A stretch of DNA of 64,000 nucleotides from Pseudoxanthomonas sp. PXM01 (GTDB lineage Bacteria > Pseudomonadota > Gammaproteobacteria > Xanthomonadales > Xanthomonadaceae). The stretch is from positions 434,001-498,000 of the forward strand of contig NZ_JACVAJ010000002.1 in the NCBI RefSeq assembly GCF_014851815.1, given 5' to 3'. The translations under genes and the position numbers were made by a program. The notes under the pieces were generated by a model, which had not been told where the DNA came from, did not search any database, and saw nothing but the letters and a program-made list of their open reading frames with translations. Shown here piece by piece: positions 56,320-64,000 of the stretch (its first letter is position 1; every line of letters begins with the position of its first letter).

Positions 56320-57546
56320 ATGGCGTCCTCCACCGACCTGCTGACCGCGCGCGAGACCTGCCGCCTGCTGGGCATCAGCCAGGCCACGCTGTACGCCTAT
56401 GTCAGCCGCGGCCTGCTGGAGTCGCGTCCGGGCAAGGACCAACGCAGCCGCCTGTACCTGCTGCAGGACGTGGAGCGGCTGGCGCAGCGCAAACAGGTGG
56501 GGCGCGGGGCGGCCCGTGGCGCGGCGCAGAGCCTGGACCGTGGGCTGCCGGTGCTGGAAACGCGCATCTCGCTGATCCGTCCCGATGGACCCTACTACCG
56601 CGGCCGCTCGGCGATCGCGATGGTGCAGGACGGCGCCACGCTGGAAGACGTCGCCCGGCAGCTGTGGGGCGGCGGCGAGGACGACCCGTTCGCCGAGCCG
56701 TCACTGACGCAATGGCCGACGGTCGTCGCACCGCTCGCCAGTGACGCCTCGCTGCCGCCGCTGGAACGCGCGATGGCGGCCATTCCGTTGCTCGCACTCG
56801 ACGTGCGCCATTCCTTCAGCTCGGCGCCGCGCGTACGTCATGAGATCGCGGCGGGGCTGCTGCGCCACAACGCAGCACTGCTCGTCGCCCGACCACCCTC
56901 CGACGCGCCGGTGCATCGCGTGCTGGCGCAGGCCTGGCATCCCGATGACGACGGTTTCGCCGAACTCGTGCGTGCCGCCCTGGTGGTCTGCGCGGACCAC
57001 GAACTCAACGTCTCCGCGTTCGCCGCGCGCGTGGTCGCCTCCACCGGCGCGCATCTGCACGCCACCGTCTGCAGCGGCCTGGCGGCGCTGTCCGGCCCGC
57101 GCCACGGCGGCGCCACCGCGCGCGCCTACGCCCTGATCGCCGACGCCAGCGAAGCACGCTCGCCGCGCGCCTTCATCGCGCAGCGCTGGCAGCGTGGCGA
57201 CGACCTGCCCGGCTTCGGACATGCGCTGTATCCACAAGGCGATCCGCGGGGCGCCGAACTGCTGGCGCGTGCCCGTGCGCGCCACGCCGGCGAGCGCGAG
57301 ATGGCCGCGCTGGAGACACTGATCGCCGCGACGGAAGACATCAGCGGCCTGCGGCCGAACATCGACTTCATGCTTGCCGCCATCTGCCACCTCAACCGCC
57401 TGCCGGCGACACCGGCACTGGTGATGTTCGCCGCCGGCCGTCTCGCGGGATGGCTGGCGCATGCGCTGGAACAGCAGGCGCAGGGCCGGTTGATCCGTCC
57501 GCGGGCGAGCTATACGGGCGTGACGCCGCCTGCAACATCGGCGTGA
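56320..57546 (+). CDS. Citrate synthase-like protein with N-terminal MerR/HTH_17 domain
   Basis: 408 residues. Residues 5-58 are a helix-turn-helix of the MerR/excisionase type (LTARETCRLLGISQATLYAY, VSRGLLESRPG, SRLYLLQDVERLAQRKQVG). Residues 75-400 form a citrate synthase fold with intact catalytic residues: His262 (GPRHGGATARAY), His301 (GFGHALYPQGDPR) and Asp349 (RPNIDFMLAAICH), plus ADHELNVSAF. It is divergent from prpB. The likely role is a regulator that senses 2-methylcitrate, propionyl-CoA or oxaloacetate through its enzyme domain; real synthase activity is also possible. No ribosome site is seen before the ATG, which sits only ten bases past the operator. Confidence 0.88.
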   Translation: MASSTDLLTARETCRLLGISQATLYAYVSRGLLESRPGKDQRSRLYLLQDVERLAQRKQVGRGAARGAAQSLDRGLPVLETRISLIRPDGPYYRGRSAIAMVQDGATLEDVARQLWGGGEDDPFAEPSLTQWPTVVAPLASDASLPPLERAMAAIPLLALDVRHSFSSAPRVRHEIAAGLLRHNAALLVARPPSDAPVHRVLAQAWHPDDDGFAELVRAALVVCADHELNVSAFAARVVASTGAHLHATVCSGLAALSGPRHGGATARAYALIADASEARSPRAFIAQRWQRGDDLPGFGHALYPQGDPRGAELLARARARHAGEREMAALETLIAATEDISGLRPNIDFMLAAICHLNRLPATPALVMFAAGRLAGWLAHALEQQAQGRLIRPRASYTGVTPPATSA

Positions 57547-57633
57547 TTGACTGGCATCCCGCGGATGCGTGGGTTTGACATCACCGACGCATGCAGGGAC
57601 CCTGCCCGGGCCCGTCTTTCTCCTGCTGCTGCA

Positions 57634-59037
57634 ATGCGCCCTGCCCTTGCCCTGTGCCTGCTGCTGACGATGATGACCCCCACCACCATCGCCCGGGACA
57701 CCGACGCGCCCGACGTGACCGCGACGTCGCGCGCCACGACGCCCGTTCCACCGCCACCGAGCTGGCTGTCCGATCTGGATGCGCTGTACGACACCGACCT
57801 GCGTGCGGTCGGCCTGGACGACCGCACGTTCAATGCCGAGCACTGGTGGTCGGTCGCCACGCCACTGCTGGACAAACATCATGGCTTCCGCATCGACGAG
57901 ATCGGACGCAGCGTCGAGGACCGTCCACTGCGCCACGTGCGCTGGGGAACCGGCAAGACCTCCGTGCTGCTGTGGTCGCAGATGCATGGCGACGAGAGCA
58001 CGGCGTCAATGGCGCTGGCCGACCTGTTCCGCTTCCTTGGCGAACACGCGGACCATCCGCTGGTGAAACAACTGCACGCGAACACCACGCTGCACATCTT
58101 TCCGATCGTGAACCCCGACGGTGCCGCGCGTTTCCAGCGCCGCAACGCGCAAGGCATCGACCTCAATCGTGATGCGCGGATGCTGGCGACGCCCGAGGCT
58201 CGCACGCTGAAAGCCCTGTTCGACCAGGTGAAGCCGACCTACGGTTTCAACCTGCACGACCAGCGCGTCGGCTACCGCGCAGGCAACTCGGATCGCGGCA
58301 CGGCCATCGCGCTGCTGTCGCCGCCCTACAACCACGCCGCCGACGTCAACGACGTGCGCACGCGCGCCATCGAAGTGGCCGGCGTCATCCGCACGGCATT
58401 GGAGCCCTACCTCGCCGGCCACATCGCGCGCTGGGACGAGGAGTTCGACCCGCGCGCGTTCGGCGACCTGACCACGCAGTGGGGCGCCAGCACCGTGCTG
58501 ATCGAAGCGGGCGGCATCGAAGGCGACGTGCAGAAGCAGCGCCTGCGCAAGCTCTACTTCCTCGGTCTGGTGGCGGCACTGGACAGCATCGCCACCGGCA
58601 AGCATGCGGGCGTTTCGCCCGCGCTGTATCGCGACCTGCCGGAGAACGGCGATGTCTGGCCGGACCTGGCGCTGCGCGGCGGCACCCTTTCCGTGCCCGG
58701 CCATCCGCCGACGCGCGCCGACCTGCTGGTCAACTTCCGCAATCCGCTGACCGAGACCGGTGGTGCGATCGCAGACGTCGGCGACCTCGGCACGAAGAAG
58801 GCGCGCCGCACCATCGATGCACGCGGCCTGTTCATCGTGCCGATTGCAGGACATGCGGGCGAACGCACCGTCATCGAAGCCAATGACGACAACGATGAAG
58901 ACGCAGGCTCGCCGATGCCGCTTACGCCAGGCGCTTCGGCGCGCTTCGTGCTCAGCCGCGACCCGCAAGGCCGCGACGTGGTGTGGACGCTGGACGGCGA
59001 CGTGGATCCGGCGACGCCCTCGCCGCCGGTCCGCTGA
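57634..59037 (+). CDS. M14 family zinc carboxypeptidase
   Basis: 467 residues with a signal peptide (MRPALALCLLLTMMTPTTIA). The zinc-binding pair is His and Glu in WSQMHGDESTASMALADLF, and the third ligand is His in GFNLHDQRVGYRAG. Substrate and catalytic elements are NPDGAARFQRRNAQG, DLNRDARM, and the general base Glu in STVLIEAGGIEG. A C-terminal region of about 120 residues (PDLALRGGTLSVPGHPPTRA, VLSRDPQGRDVVWTLDGD) is probably beta-rich. It removes C-terminal residues from peptides in the periplasm or outside. It ends six bases from the prpE stop on the opposite strand. Confidence 0.9.
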   Translation: MRPALALCLLLTMMTPTTIARDTDAPDVTATSRATTPVPPPPSWLSDLDALYDTDLRAVGLDDRTFNAEHWWSVATPLLDKHHGFRIDEIGRSVEDRPLRHVRWGTGKTSVLLWSQMHGDESTASMALADLFRFLGEHADHPLVKQLHANTTLHIFPIVNPDGAARFQRRNAQGIDLNRDARMLATPEARTLKALFDQVKPTYGFNLHDQRVGYRAGNSDRGTAIALLSPPYNHAADVNDVRTRAIEVAGVIRTALEPYLAGHIARWDEEFDPRAFGDLTTQWGASTVLIEAGGIEGDVQKQRLRKLYFLGLVAALDSIATGKHAGVSPALYRDLPENGDVWPDLALRGGTLSVPGHPPTRADLLVNFRNPLTETGGAIADVGDLGTKKARRTIDARGLFIVPIAGHAGERTVIEANDDNDEDAGSPMPLTPGASARFVLSRDPQGRDVVWTLDGDVDPATPSPPVR

Positions 59038-59043
59038 CGCGTC

Positions 59044-60945
59044 TCAGCTGCCGACCTCTGGTCCGCGCAGCAGCGCGCGCTTCACTTCCTCCAGCGCGTT
59101 GGGATCGTCCAGCGTCGACAGATCGCCAGGATCGGCGCCCTGCGCCAACGCCTGCAGCGAGCGTCGCAACAGCTTGCCCGAGCGGGTCTTCGGCAGCGCG
59201 TTGACGATGTAGACGCGCGCAGGCCGCGCCACCGCCCCCAGGCGCTGCTCGACCGTGCGACGCATCCCATCGGCGGCCTGTACGCGCTCGTGTGGCTCTT
59301 CCGTCGCCTGGCGCAGCGTGGCGAACACCACCGGCACCTGTCCCTTCAGCTCATCCGCAACACCGATGACGGCCGCTTCCGCGACGGCGGCGAAACCCGA
59401 CACCGACTCCTCGATCTCGCGCGTGCCCAGGCGGTGGCCGGCGACGTTGATGACGTCATCGGTGCGGCCGAGGATGAAGGTGTAGCCGTCCTCGTCGCGG
59501 ATCGCCCAGTCCAGCGAGCTGTACAGCAGCTCCTTGAAGTGGCTGAAGTAGCTGGACAGGAAACGCGCATCGTCGTTCCAGATGGTGGTCATGCAGCCCG
59601 GCGGCAGCGGCGGCTGCATCACCAGCACGCCCTTCTGTCCGGGACCGACTTCCTCACCGGACGCCTCGTCGATCACCTTCATCCGGTAGCCGAGATTCGG
59701 GAAGCCGGGTGAGCCGAACCGCACGGGCTTCATGTCCAGGCCGGGCAGCAGCGTCAGCGCCGGCCAACCCGTTTCGGTCTGCCAGTAGTTGTCGATCACC
59801 GGCTTGCCGATCGCATCGGTGATCCAGTGCGCGGTCGGTTCGTCCAGCGGCTCGCCGGCGAGGAACAGGTATTTCAGTTCGGACAGATCGTGGCGTTTGA
59901 TGAAATCGATGTCGTGCTTCTTCAGCACACGCACCGCCGTCGGCGACGAGAACATCGTGCGCACGCCGTACTGCTCGCACAGCGCCCACCAGATGCCGGC
60001 GTCGGGATTGATCGGCAGACCTTCGTACAGCACCGACGTCGCACCGACGATCAGCGGCCCGTACACGTTGTACGAATGGCCGACGGCCCAGCCGACGTCG
60101 GAGGTGGAGAACATCACCTGCCCCGGCCCGACATCGAACACGGTGCGCATCGACAGCGCCATCGCCACCGCATAGCCGCCGACATCGCGCTGCACGCCCT
60201 TCGGCTTGCCGGTGGTGCCGGAGGTGTAGAGCAGGTAACTGGGTTCGTTCGACTCCAGCCATTCCACCGGCACCTCCGCATCGCCAACCTCGGCGCGCAG
60301 CGTGGCGTAGTCCTCGTCGCGCCCGGCGACCTTCGGTTCGGCGGGATCCAGCCCTCGCGACACGATCAACACCTTCGGTGGCGGCGTCACCGCCTGTGCA
60401 CAGGCCTCGTCTACCAGCGACTTGTAGGGAATGACCTTGCCGCCCCGGCTGCCGGCATCGGCGGCGATCAGAAGTTTCGGTTGTGCGTCGTCGATGCGCA
60501 GCGCCAGGTTGTGCGCAGCGAACCCACCGAACACCACCGAGTGCACCGCACCGATGCGCGCGCAGGCGAGCATTGCGAAAACCGCTTCGGCCATGTTGGG
60601 CATGTAGATGACGACACGATCGCCGCGGCCGACATCGAGTTTCTTCAACACCGCCGCGAACGCATTCACCTCGCGATACAGGTCGCGGTAGGTCAGCTCG
60701 CGGGTGACGTCGGTTTCGGTGGATACCGCCACCAGCGCCAACTGATCGCCGCGCTCGGCGAGATGACGGTCGACCGCGTTGTAGCAGAGGTTGGTCTGCC
60801 CACCGACGAACCAGCGGCGGAACGGCGGCGTCGAATAGTCCAGTATCTGCTGCGGCGGGACGTGCCAGTGGATCGCCTTGGCCTCCTCGCCCCAGAAGGC
60901 CTCGGGCTGCTCGATCGAGCGCCGATAGACGTCTTCGTATGCCAT
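59044..60945 (-). CDS. prpE: Propionyl-CoA synthetase
   Basis: 633 residues. It activates propionate with ATP and CoA to propionyl-CoA through an acyl-adenylate. ANL-superfamily motifs are LLYTSGTTGKPKGVQRDVGG, FSTSDVGWAVGHSYNVYGPL, IDNYWQTETGWPALTLLP and GRTDDVINVAGHRLGTREIE. The acetylation-regulated lysine lies in LPKTRSGKLLRRSLQ. The N-terminus (AYEDVYRRSIEQPEAFWGEE, FVGGQTNLCYNAVDRHL) matches PrpE rather than Acs. It provides the substrate for PrpC, encoded about 5 kb away. It is on the same strand as the membrane protein gene upstream. Confidence 0.94.
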   Translation of the reverse strand: MAYEDVYRRSIEQPEAFWGEEAKAIHWHVPPQQILDYSTPPFRRWFVGGQTNLCYNAVDRHLAERGDQLALVAVSTETDVTRELTYRDLYREVNAFAAVLKKLDVGRGDRVVIYMPNMAEAVFAMLACARIGAVHSVVFGGFAAHNLALRIDDAQPKLLIAADAGSRGGKVIPYKSLVDEACAQAVTPPPKVLIVSRGLDPAEPKVAGRDEDYATLRAEVGDAEVPVEWLESNEPSYLLYTSGTTGKPKGVQRDVGGYAVAMALSMRTVFDVGPGQVMFSTSDVGWAVGHSYNVYGPLIVGATSVLYEGLPINPDAGIWWALCEQYGVRTMFSSPTAVRVLKKHDIDFIKRHDLSELKYLFLAGEPLDEPTAHWITDAIGKPVIDNYWQTETGWPALTLLPGLDMKPVRFGSPGFPNLGYRMKVIDEASGEEVGPGQKGVLVMQPPLPPGCMTTIWNDDARFLSSYFSHFKELLYSSLDWAIRDEDGYTFILGRTDDVINVAGHRLGTREIEESVSGFAAVAEAAVIGVADELKGQVPVVFATLRQATEEPHERVQAADGMRRTVEQRLGAVARPARVYIVNALPKTRSGKLLRRSLQALAQGADPGDLSTLDDPNALEEVKRALLRGPEVGS

Positions 60946-61062
60946 GCGATCCTCCCAGATGCAGCGACTGGGACGAGCATAGTCCCGCGCTGTGGCAGCG
61001 GCCCTCCTACCTTGGTCGCATGGGACACGCGGTCGCATGCAGGCGCGGCGGCCGGCCGTCCA

Positions 61063-62043
61063 TCACGCCAGCGGCAACGCGCTGTCCGCGCGGCACAGGC
61101 GGTCGTGCAGGGTGCGCACGGTGTCGATGCCGGCGTCGGTGCGCCCGTCGCCCAGCGTGCGTACGTAGCGGCACGCCGCGAAGCCATCTGAACGCCGCTC
61201 GTAGTCGGCCACCCACTGCATGCGGTCGGCCATGCGCTCCGGGTTGATCGGCCAGGTGCCCGGACGTGGCCGCATATGCCGGTTGATGCCGATGCGCCAC
61301 GGCTTCGGGCTGACGCGTGCGCGGAAACAATGCTGGCGCACGCACATCACGGCGTACACCGGATCGGTCTGCAACGCGGTGAAACAGGCTTCGACCGCCG
61401 GCTCGTGCGGATCGAACGCGCGATGCATCGCCAGCAGCCGGATACCCGCGGGGGTGCGGTACTGACGCAGCTGCCAGTCCGGATGCTGCTCGACAAAGGT
61501 CTCTATCCGACGATCCGCCCGTGCCTCCGGACCACCGTCCCTGCCCATGCGTGATGCGTGGATGCGACGACTGATCCATGCGGCCAGCCACAGCGCAAAG
61601 GTGACCGCCACGATGCCGACCATCCACGACGAAGCTGCCAGACCGACCAACAGGGCTAAGGCCAGCAGCGGCCATCGGACCTTGCGCTTGAGCGCCGGCT
61701 CCGGCCCTGGATCGTGCAGGTCGATGTCCACGAACAATGCGCTCGGCGTGTTGAGGCAAAGCGCGCCATAAGAGTTGCGCGTGATGACGCAGTCGCCTTC
61801 CCGCGCGACGATCTCCTCGCGGATCGGCACGCCCACGGCACCGTTGTACGGCTGCTTGCCTTCGCGGCGCGGCAGCGGCTCGCCTGCCAGCACACGCTCG
61901 AACGCTTCGCGCGTACGCACATCCGCTAATGCTTGCGCATCATCCAGGCTCAGGTCGGACCAGCCAAAGCGACGGACCGTGACCTGCCTTCCCTTCGCGC
62001 GGTGTTGGAGCCGTCCTTCGGCCCAATATTTCGGAACGATCAT
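61063..62043 (-). CDS. Conserved uncharacterised protein with a central membrane hairpin
   Basis: 326 residues. The N-terminal domain begins MIVPKYWAEGRLQHRAKGRQ, VTVRRFGWSDLSLDDAQALA and contains KQPYNGAVGVPIREEIVARE, GDCVITRNSYGALCLNTPSA and LFVDIDLHDPG; this block occurs in many proteobacterial proteins of unknown function. Two hydrophobic helices follow (WPLLALALLVGLAASSWMVG, IVAVTFALWLAAWISRRI, residues 132-170). The C-terminal part (FVEQHPDWQLRQYRTPAGIR, LLAMHRAFDPHEPAVEACF, CVRQHCFRARVSPKPWRIG) is soluble. Both soluble domains are probably cytoplasmic. No function is assigned. It lies between mdh and prpE on the same strand, with terminator and gap on each side. Confidence 0.78.
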   Translation of the reverse strand: MIVPKYWAEGRLQHRAKGRQVTVRRFGWSDLSLDDAQALADVRTREAFERVLAGEPLPRREGKQPYNGAVGVPIREEIVAREGDCVITRNSYGALCLNTPSALFVDIDLHDPGPEPALKRKVRWPLLALALLVGLAASSWMVGIVAVTFALWLAAWISRRIHASRMGRDGGPEARADRRIETFVEQHPDWQLRQYRTPAGIRLLAMHRAFDPHEPAVEACFTALQTDPVYAVMCVRQHCFRARVSPKPWRIGINRHMRPRPGTWPINPERMADRMQWVADYERRSDGFAACRYVRTLGDGRTDAGIDTVRTLHDRLCRADSALPLA

Positions 62044-62076
62044 GTCGACTCCCTTCAACTGGACGGATCGAAACAA

Positions 62077-62101
62077 GAACGCCGGGACATGCCCGGCGTT
62101 C
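62077..62101 (-). terminator. Terminator of mdh
   Basis: GAACGCCGGG (62077-62086) and CCCGGCGTTC (62092-62101) form a perfect 10-base stem with a five-base loop, followed on the minus strand by TTGTTTCG. It lies 27 bases past the mdh stop. Confidence 0.85.
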
Positions 62102-62127
62102 CTGGACTCACGGCAGATGCCGGCGGA

Positions 62128-63114
62128 TCAGCCCAGCAGGTGCGCCACGCCGCTGCGCTCTTCTTCCAGCTCGCCCAGCGTCTTGTCGATCGCGGCCTGG
62201 CTGAAGGCGTCGACCGGCAGGTCCTTCACCATCGTGTACTCACCGTTCTCGGTGGTCACCGCGAAGCCGAACATCACGCCTTCCGGGATGCCGTAGCTGC
62301 CGTCGGACGGAATACCCATCGTCACCCACTTGCCGTTGCTGCCCAGCACCCAGTCGCGCACGTGGTCGATGGCGGCGTTGGCGGCCGAAGCGGCCGACGA
62401 CAGACCGCGCGCCTCGATGATCGCGGCACCACGCTTGCCGACCTTCGGGATGAACTCGTTCGCGTTCCAGTCGGCGTCGTTGATCTTGTCCTTCAGCGAC
62501 TGGCCGTTGACGGTGGCGAAGCGGTAGTCCGGGTACATGGTCGGGCTGTGGTTGCCCCACACGACCAGCTTCTCGATGTCGCCGACGGCCACGCCAGCCT
62601 TGTTGGCCAGCTGCGACAGCGCGCGGTTGTGATCCAGGCGCAGCATGGCGGTGAAGTTCTTGGCCGGCAGGTCCGGCGCCGACTTCATCGCGATGTAGGC
62701 GTTGGTGTTGGCCGGGTTGCCGACCACCAGCACCTTGACGTTGCGCGATGCGACCTTGTTCAGCGCGGCGCCCTGGGCGGTGAAGATCTTGGCGTTCTCC
62801 AGCAGCAGGTCCTTGCGCTCCATGCCCGGGCCGCGCGGACGCGCGCCGACCAGCAGGGCCACGTCGACGTCCTTGAACGCGGCTTCCGGATCATCGGTGC
62901 CGACGATGCCAGCCAGCAGCGGGAACGCGCAGTCTTCCAGCTCCATGATCACGCCCTGCAGCGCGGCCTGGGCCTTCTCCAGCGGCAGCTCGAGCAGCTG
63001 CAGGATGACCGGCTGGTCCTTGCCCAGCATTTCGCCGGAGGCGATGCGGAACAGCAGCGCGTAGCCGATCTGGCCAGCAGCGCCGGTGACGGCAACACGG
63101 ACGGGGGTTTTCAT
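62128..63114 (-). CDS. mdh: Malate dehydrogenase
   Basis: 328 residues. It interconverts malate and oxaloacetate with NAD+ in the citric acid cycle. The NAD-binding motif is [20 protein letters not shown], the substrate Arg pair is in [32 protein letters not shown] is the central loop, and the catalytic His lies in [13 protein letters not shown]. This is the cytosolic-type MDH (group 2, near 327 residues) rather than the 312-residue enteric form. The ATG at 63114 gives the canonical start [14 protein letters not shown]. It precedes the membrane protein gene and follows the aminotransferase gene. Confidence 0.97.
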   Translation of the reverse strand: MKTPVRVAVTGAAGQIGYALLFRIASGEMLGKDQPVILQLLELPLEKAQAALQGVIMELEDCAFPLLAGIVGTDDPEAAFKDVDVALLVGARPRGPGMERKDLLLENAKIFTAQGAALNKVASRNVKVLVVGNPANTNAYIAMKSAPDLPAKNFTAMLRLDHNRALSQLANKAGVAVGDIEKLVVWGNHSPTMYPDYRFATVNGQSLKDKINDADWNANEFIPKVGKRGAAIIEARGLSSAASAANAAIDHVRDWVLGSNGKWVTMGIPSDGSYGIPEGVMFGFAVTTENGEYTMVKDLPVDAFSQAAIDKTLGELEEERSGVAHLLG

Positions 63115-63135
63115 GATGCGGATCCTCGGGGTTTC

Positions 63136-63186
63136 GTAGGGCGGGCGTCGGCCCGCCGCGTGGGGACAGCGTGGGCCGTGGCCCAC
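63136..63186. repeat. GTAG-headed palindrome and second hairpin between aminotransferase and mdh genes
   Basis: GTAG at 63136 is followed by the hairpin GGCGGGC-GTCG-GCCCGCC (63140-63157), and then GTGGGCC-GT-GGCCCAC (63171-63186). Both are strong hairpins. The first has the GTAG head of REP-like elements; the second lies directly after the leftward aminotransferase stop and may serve as its terminator. Confidence 0.7.
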
Positions 63187-63193
63187 AGTGCGA

Positions 63194-64000
63194 TTACTTC
63201 AACTCGGCGAAAAATTCCTGGAAGCGTTGCAGGCCCGGCGCCAGCTGCGGCGTCGGGCAGGTGTAGCTGATGCGCAGCGCGCGCGGCTCGCCGAACGCGG
63301 AACCCGGCACGCAGGCCACGCCCTTGGCATCGAGCAGCACGCTGCAGAAGTCGACGTCGTTCTCGATCTTCACGCCGTTGTGCGACTTGCCGAATGCGCA
63401 ACTGATGTCGGGGAACACATAGAACGCGCCCTGCGGACGCGGGCAGACCACGCCCGGGATCGCTTCCATCGCCGCCAGCACCTGGTCGCGCTTGGCCTGG
63501 AACTCGGCGTTCTTCTGCGCGGGCACGTCCTGCGGACCGGTCAGCGCGGCAATCGCCGCGGCGGTGACCACTTCCGGCACGTTGGTGATGTGGTTGGAGT
63601 TCATCGTGGTCAGCGCTTTCGCGACCGACTCCGGACCGGCCATGAAACCGACGCGCCAACCCGGCATGCCGTAGGTCTTCGACAGCGAGTCGACGAACAC
63701 CGTGCGCTCGCGCAGTTCCGGCCGCGCCTGCACGAAGTTGGTGTAGGCCAGGCCGTCGAACAGCATGCGGTTGTAGATGTCGTCGGTGATGATCCAGGTG
63801 TCCGGATACTTCACCAGCACGTCGGCCAGCGCAGCGATCTCGTCGCGCGTGTAGACCATGCCCGTCGGATTGGACGGGTTGTTGAACAGGAAGACTTTGG
63901 GTTTGTGCGTCGCCAGCGCATCGTCCAGCTGCGCCGGTGTCAGCTTGTAGTCCTGGCTGGCGGGACACGGCAGCGGCACGGCCTTCGCGTTGACGATGTC
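63194..64000 (-). CDS. PLP-dependent class I/II aminotransferase (aspartate aminotransferase-like), partial at right edge
   Basis: The frame is open from the right edge through 268 residues to the stop at 63194, so the N-terminus is missing. The PLP lysine is in the motif [17 protein letters not shown], with [31 protein letters not shown] (PLP-binding Asp and Tyr) and the carboxylate-binding Arg in [10 protein letters not shown]. It belongs to the aspartate/aromatic aminotransferase group Ibeta, moving amino groups between amino acids and 2-oxoacids. The precise specificity is undetermined. The neighbour mdh would pair with it in oxaloacetate metabolism. Confidence 0.92.
   Translation of the reverse strand, partial: DIVNAKAVPLPCPASQDYKLTPAQLDDALATHKPKVFLFNNPSNPTGMVYTRDEIAALADVLVKYPDTWIITDDIYNRMLFDGLAYTNFVQARPELRERTVFVDSLSKTYGMPGWRVGFMAGPESVAKALTTMNSNHITNVPEVVTAAAIAALTGPQDVPAQKNAEFQAKRDQVLAAMEAIPGVVCPRPQGAFYVFPDISCAFGKSHNGVKIENDVDFCSVLLDAKGVACVPGSAFGEPRALRISYTCPTPQLAPGLQRFQEFFAELK

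Overview
The window is a dense, high-GC stretch of a gammaproteobacterial chromosome, most likely a Xanthomonadaceae (Lysobacterales) member close to Pseudoxanthomonas. Pointers are the 722-residue S46 dipeptidyl peptidase at 26164-28332, whose catalytic and substrate-binding residue numbering matches, from memory, DAP BII of Pseudoxanthomonas mexicana; the HutF/HutI route of histidine breakdown; a TorF-type porin; and recurrent GTAG/GTGG-headed REP-like palindromes. I see no rRNA, tRNA, CRISPR array, insertion sequence or prophage. Gene content is mostly core metabolism and envelope biology.

Layout. 1-10.5 kb: an NTF2-like secreted protein (cut by the left edge), an NPP-type phosphodiesterase lipoprotein, alkylation repair (Ada-HTH-AlkA fusion plus Ogt), a serine hydrolase / sensor kinase / LytTR regulator operon with overlapping stops and starts, and divergent hutF and hutI. 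10.5-16 kb: a zinc block with ribosomal protein bTHX, a MerC-like protein, a ZnuD-like TonB receptor behind two Zur-like boxes, a MarR-MFS pair, and zur itself. 16-26 kb: gltX, lpxH, then one long leftward run (histidine phosphatase, two TonB-domain paralogues, folC, dedD, cvpA, purF, DUF455). 26-37 kb: the S46 peptidase, tdh, TorF porin, a leftward sulfate uptake operon (porin, sbp, cysT, cysW, cysA), and kbl. 37-44.8 kb: two small exported paralogues around a pseudouridine synthase, OmpA, DOPA dioxygenase, and a LysR gene divergent from an MFS-oxidoreductase pair. 44.8-49.7 kb: a three-gene SMC/KITE/kleisin operon of the MksBEF/Wadjet type without a neighbouring Toprim nuclease gene. 49.8-62 kb: FadH-type reductase, SleB-like hydrolase, GST, the methylcitrate genes prpB-prpC with a divergent HTH-citrate synthase fusion, an M14 carboxypeptidase and prpE. 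62-64 kb: mdh and an aminotransferase cut by the right edge.

How it fits together. Two zinc genes share a divergent promoter region that carries Zur-like boxes, and zur lies about 4 kb away. Propionate catabolism (prpB, prpC, prpE) sits with a likely metabolite-sensing regulator. Tdh and Kbl, the two steps of threonine-to-glycine conversion, bracket the TorF porin gene and the sulfate operon. The best candidates for undescribed biology are the nuclease-less SMC operon, the citrate-synthase-fused regulator, the TonB-domain paralogues with a shared unknown C-terminal domain, and the two paralogues carrying the EFDAWMK motif.
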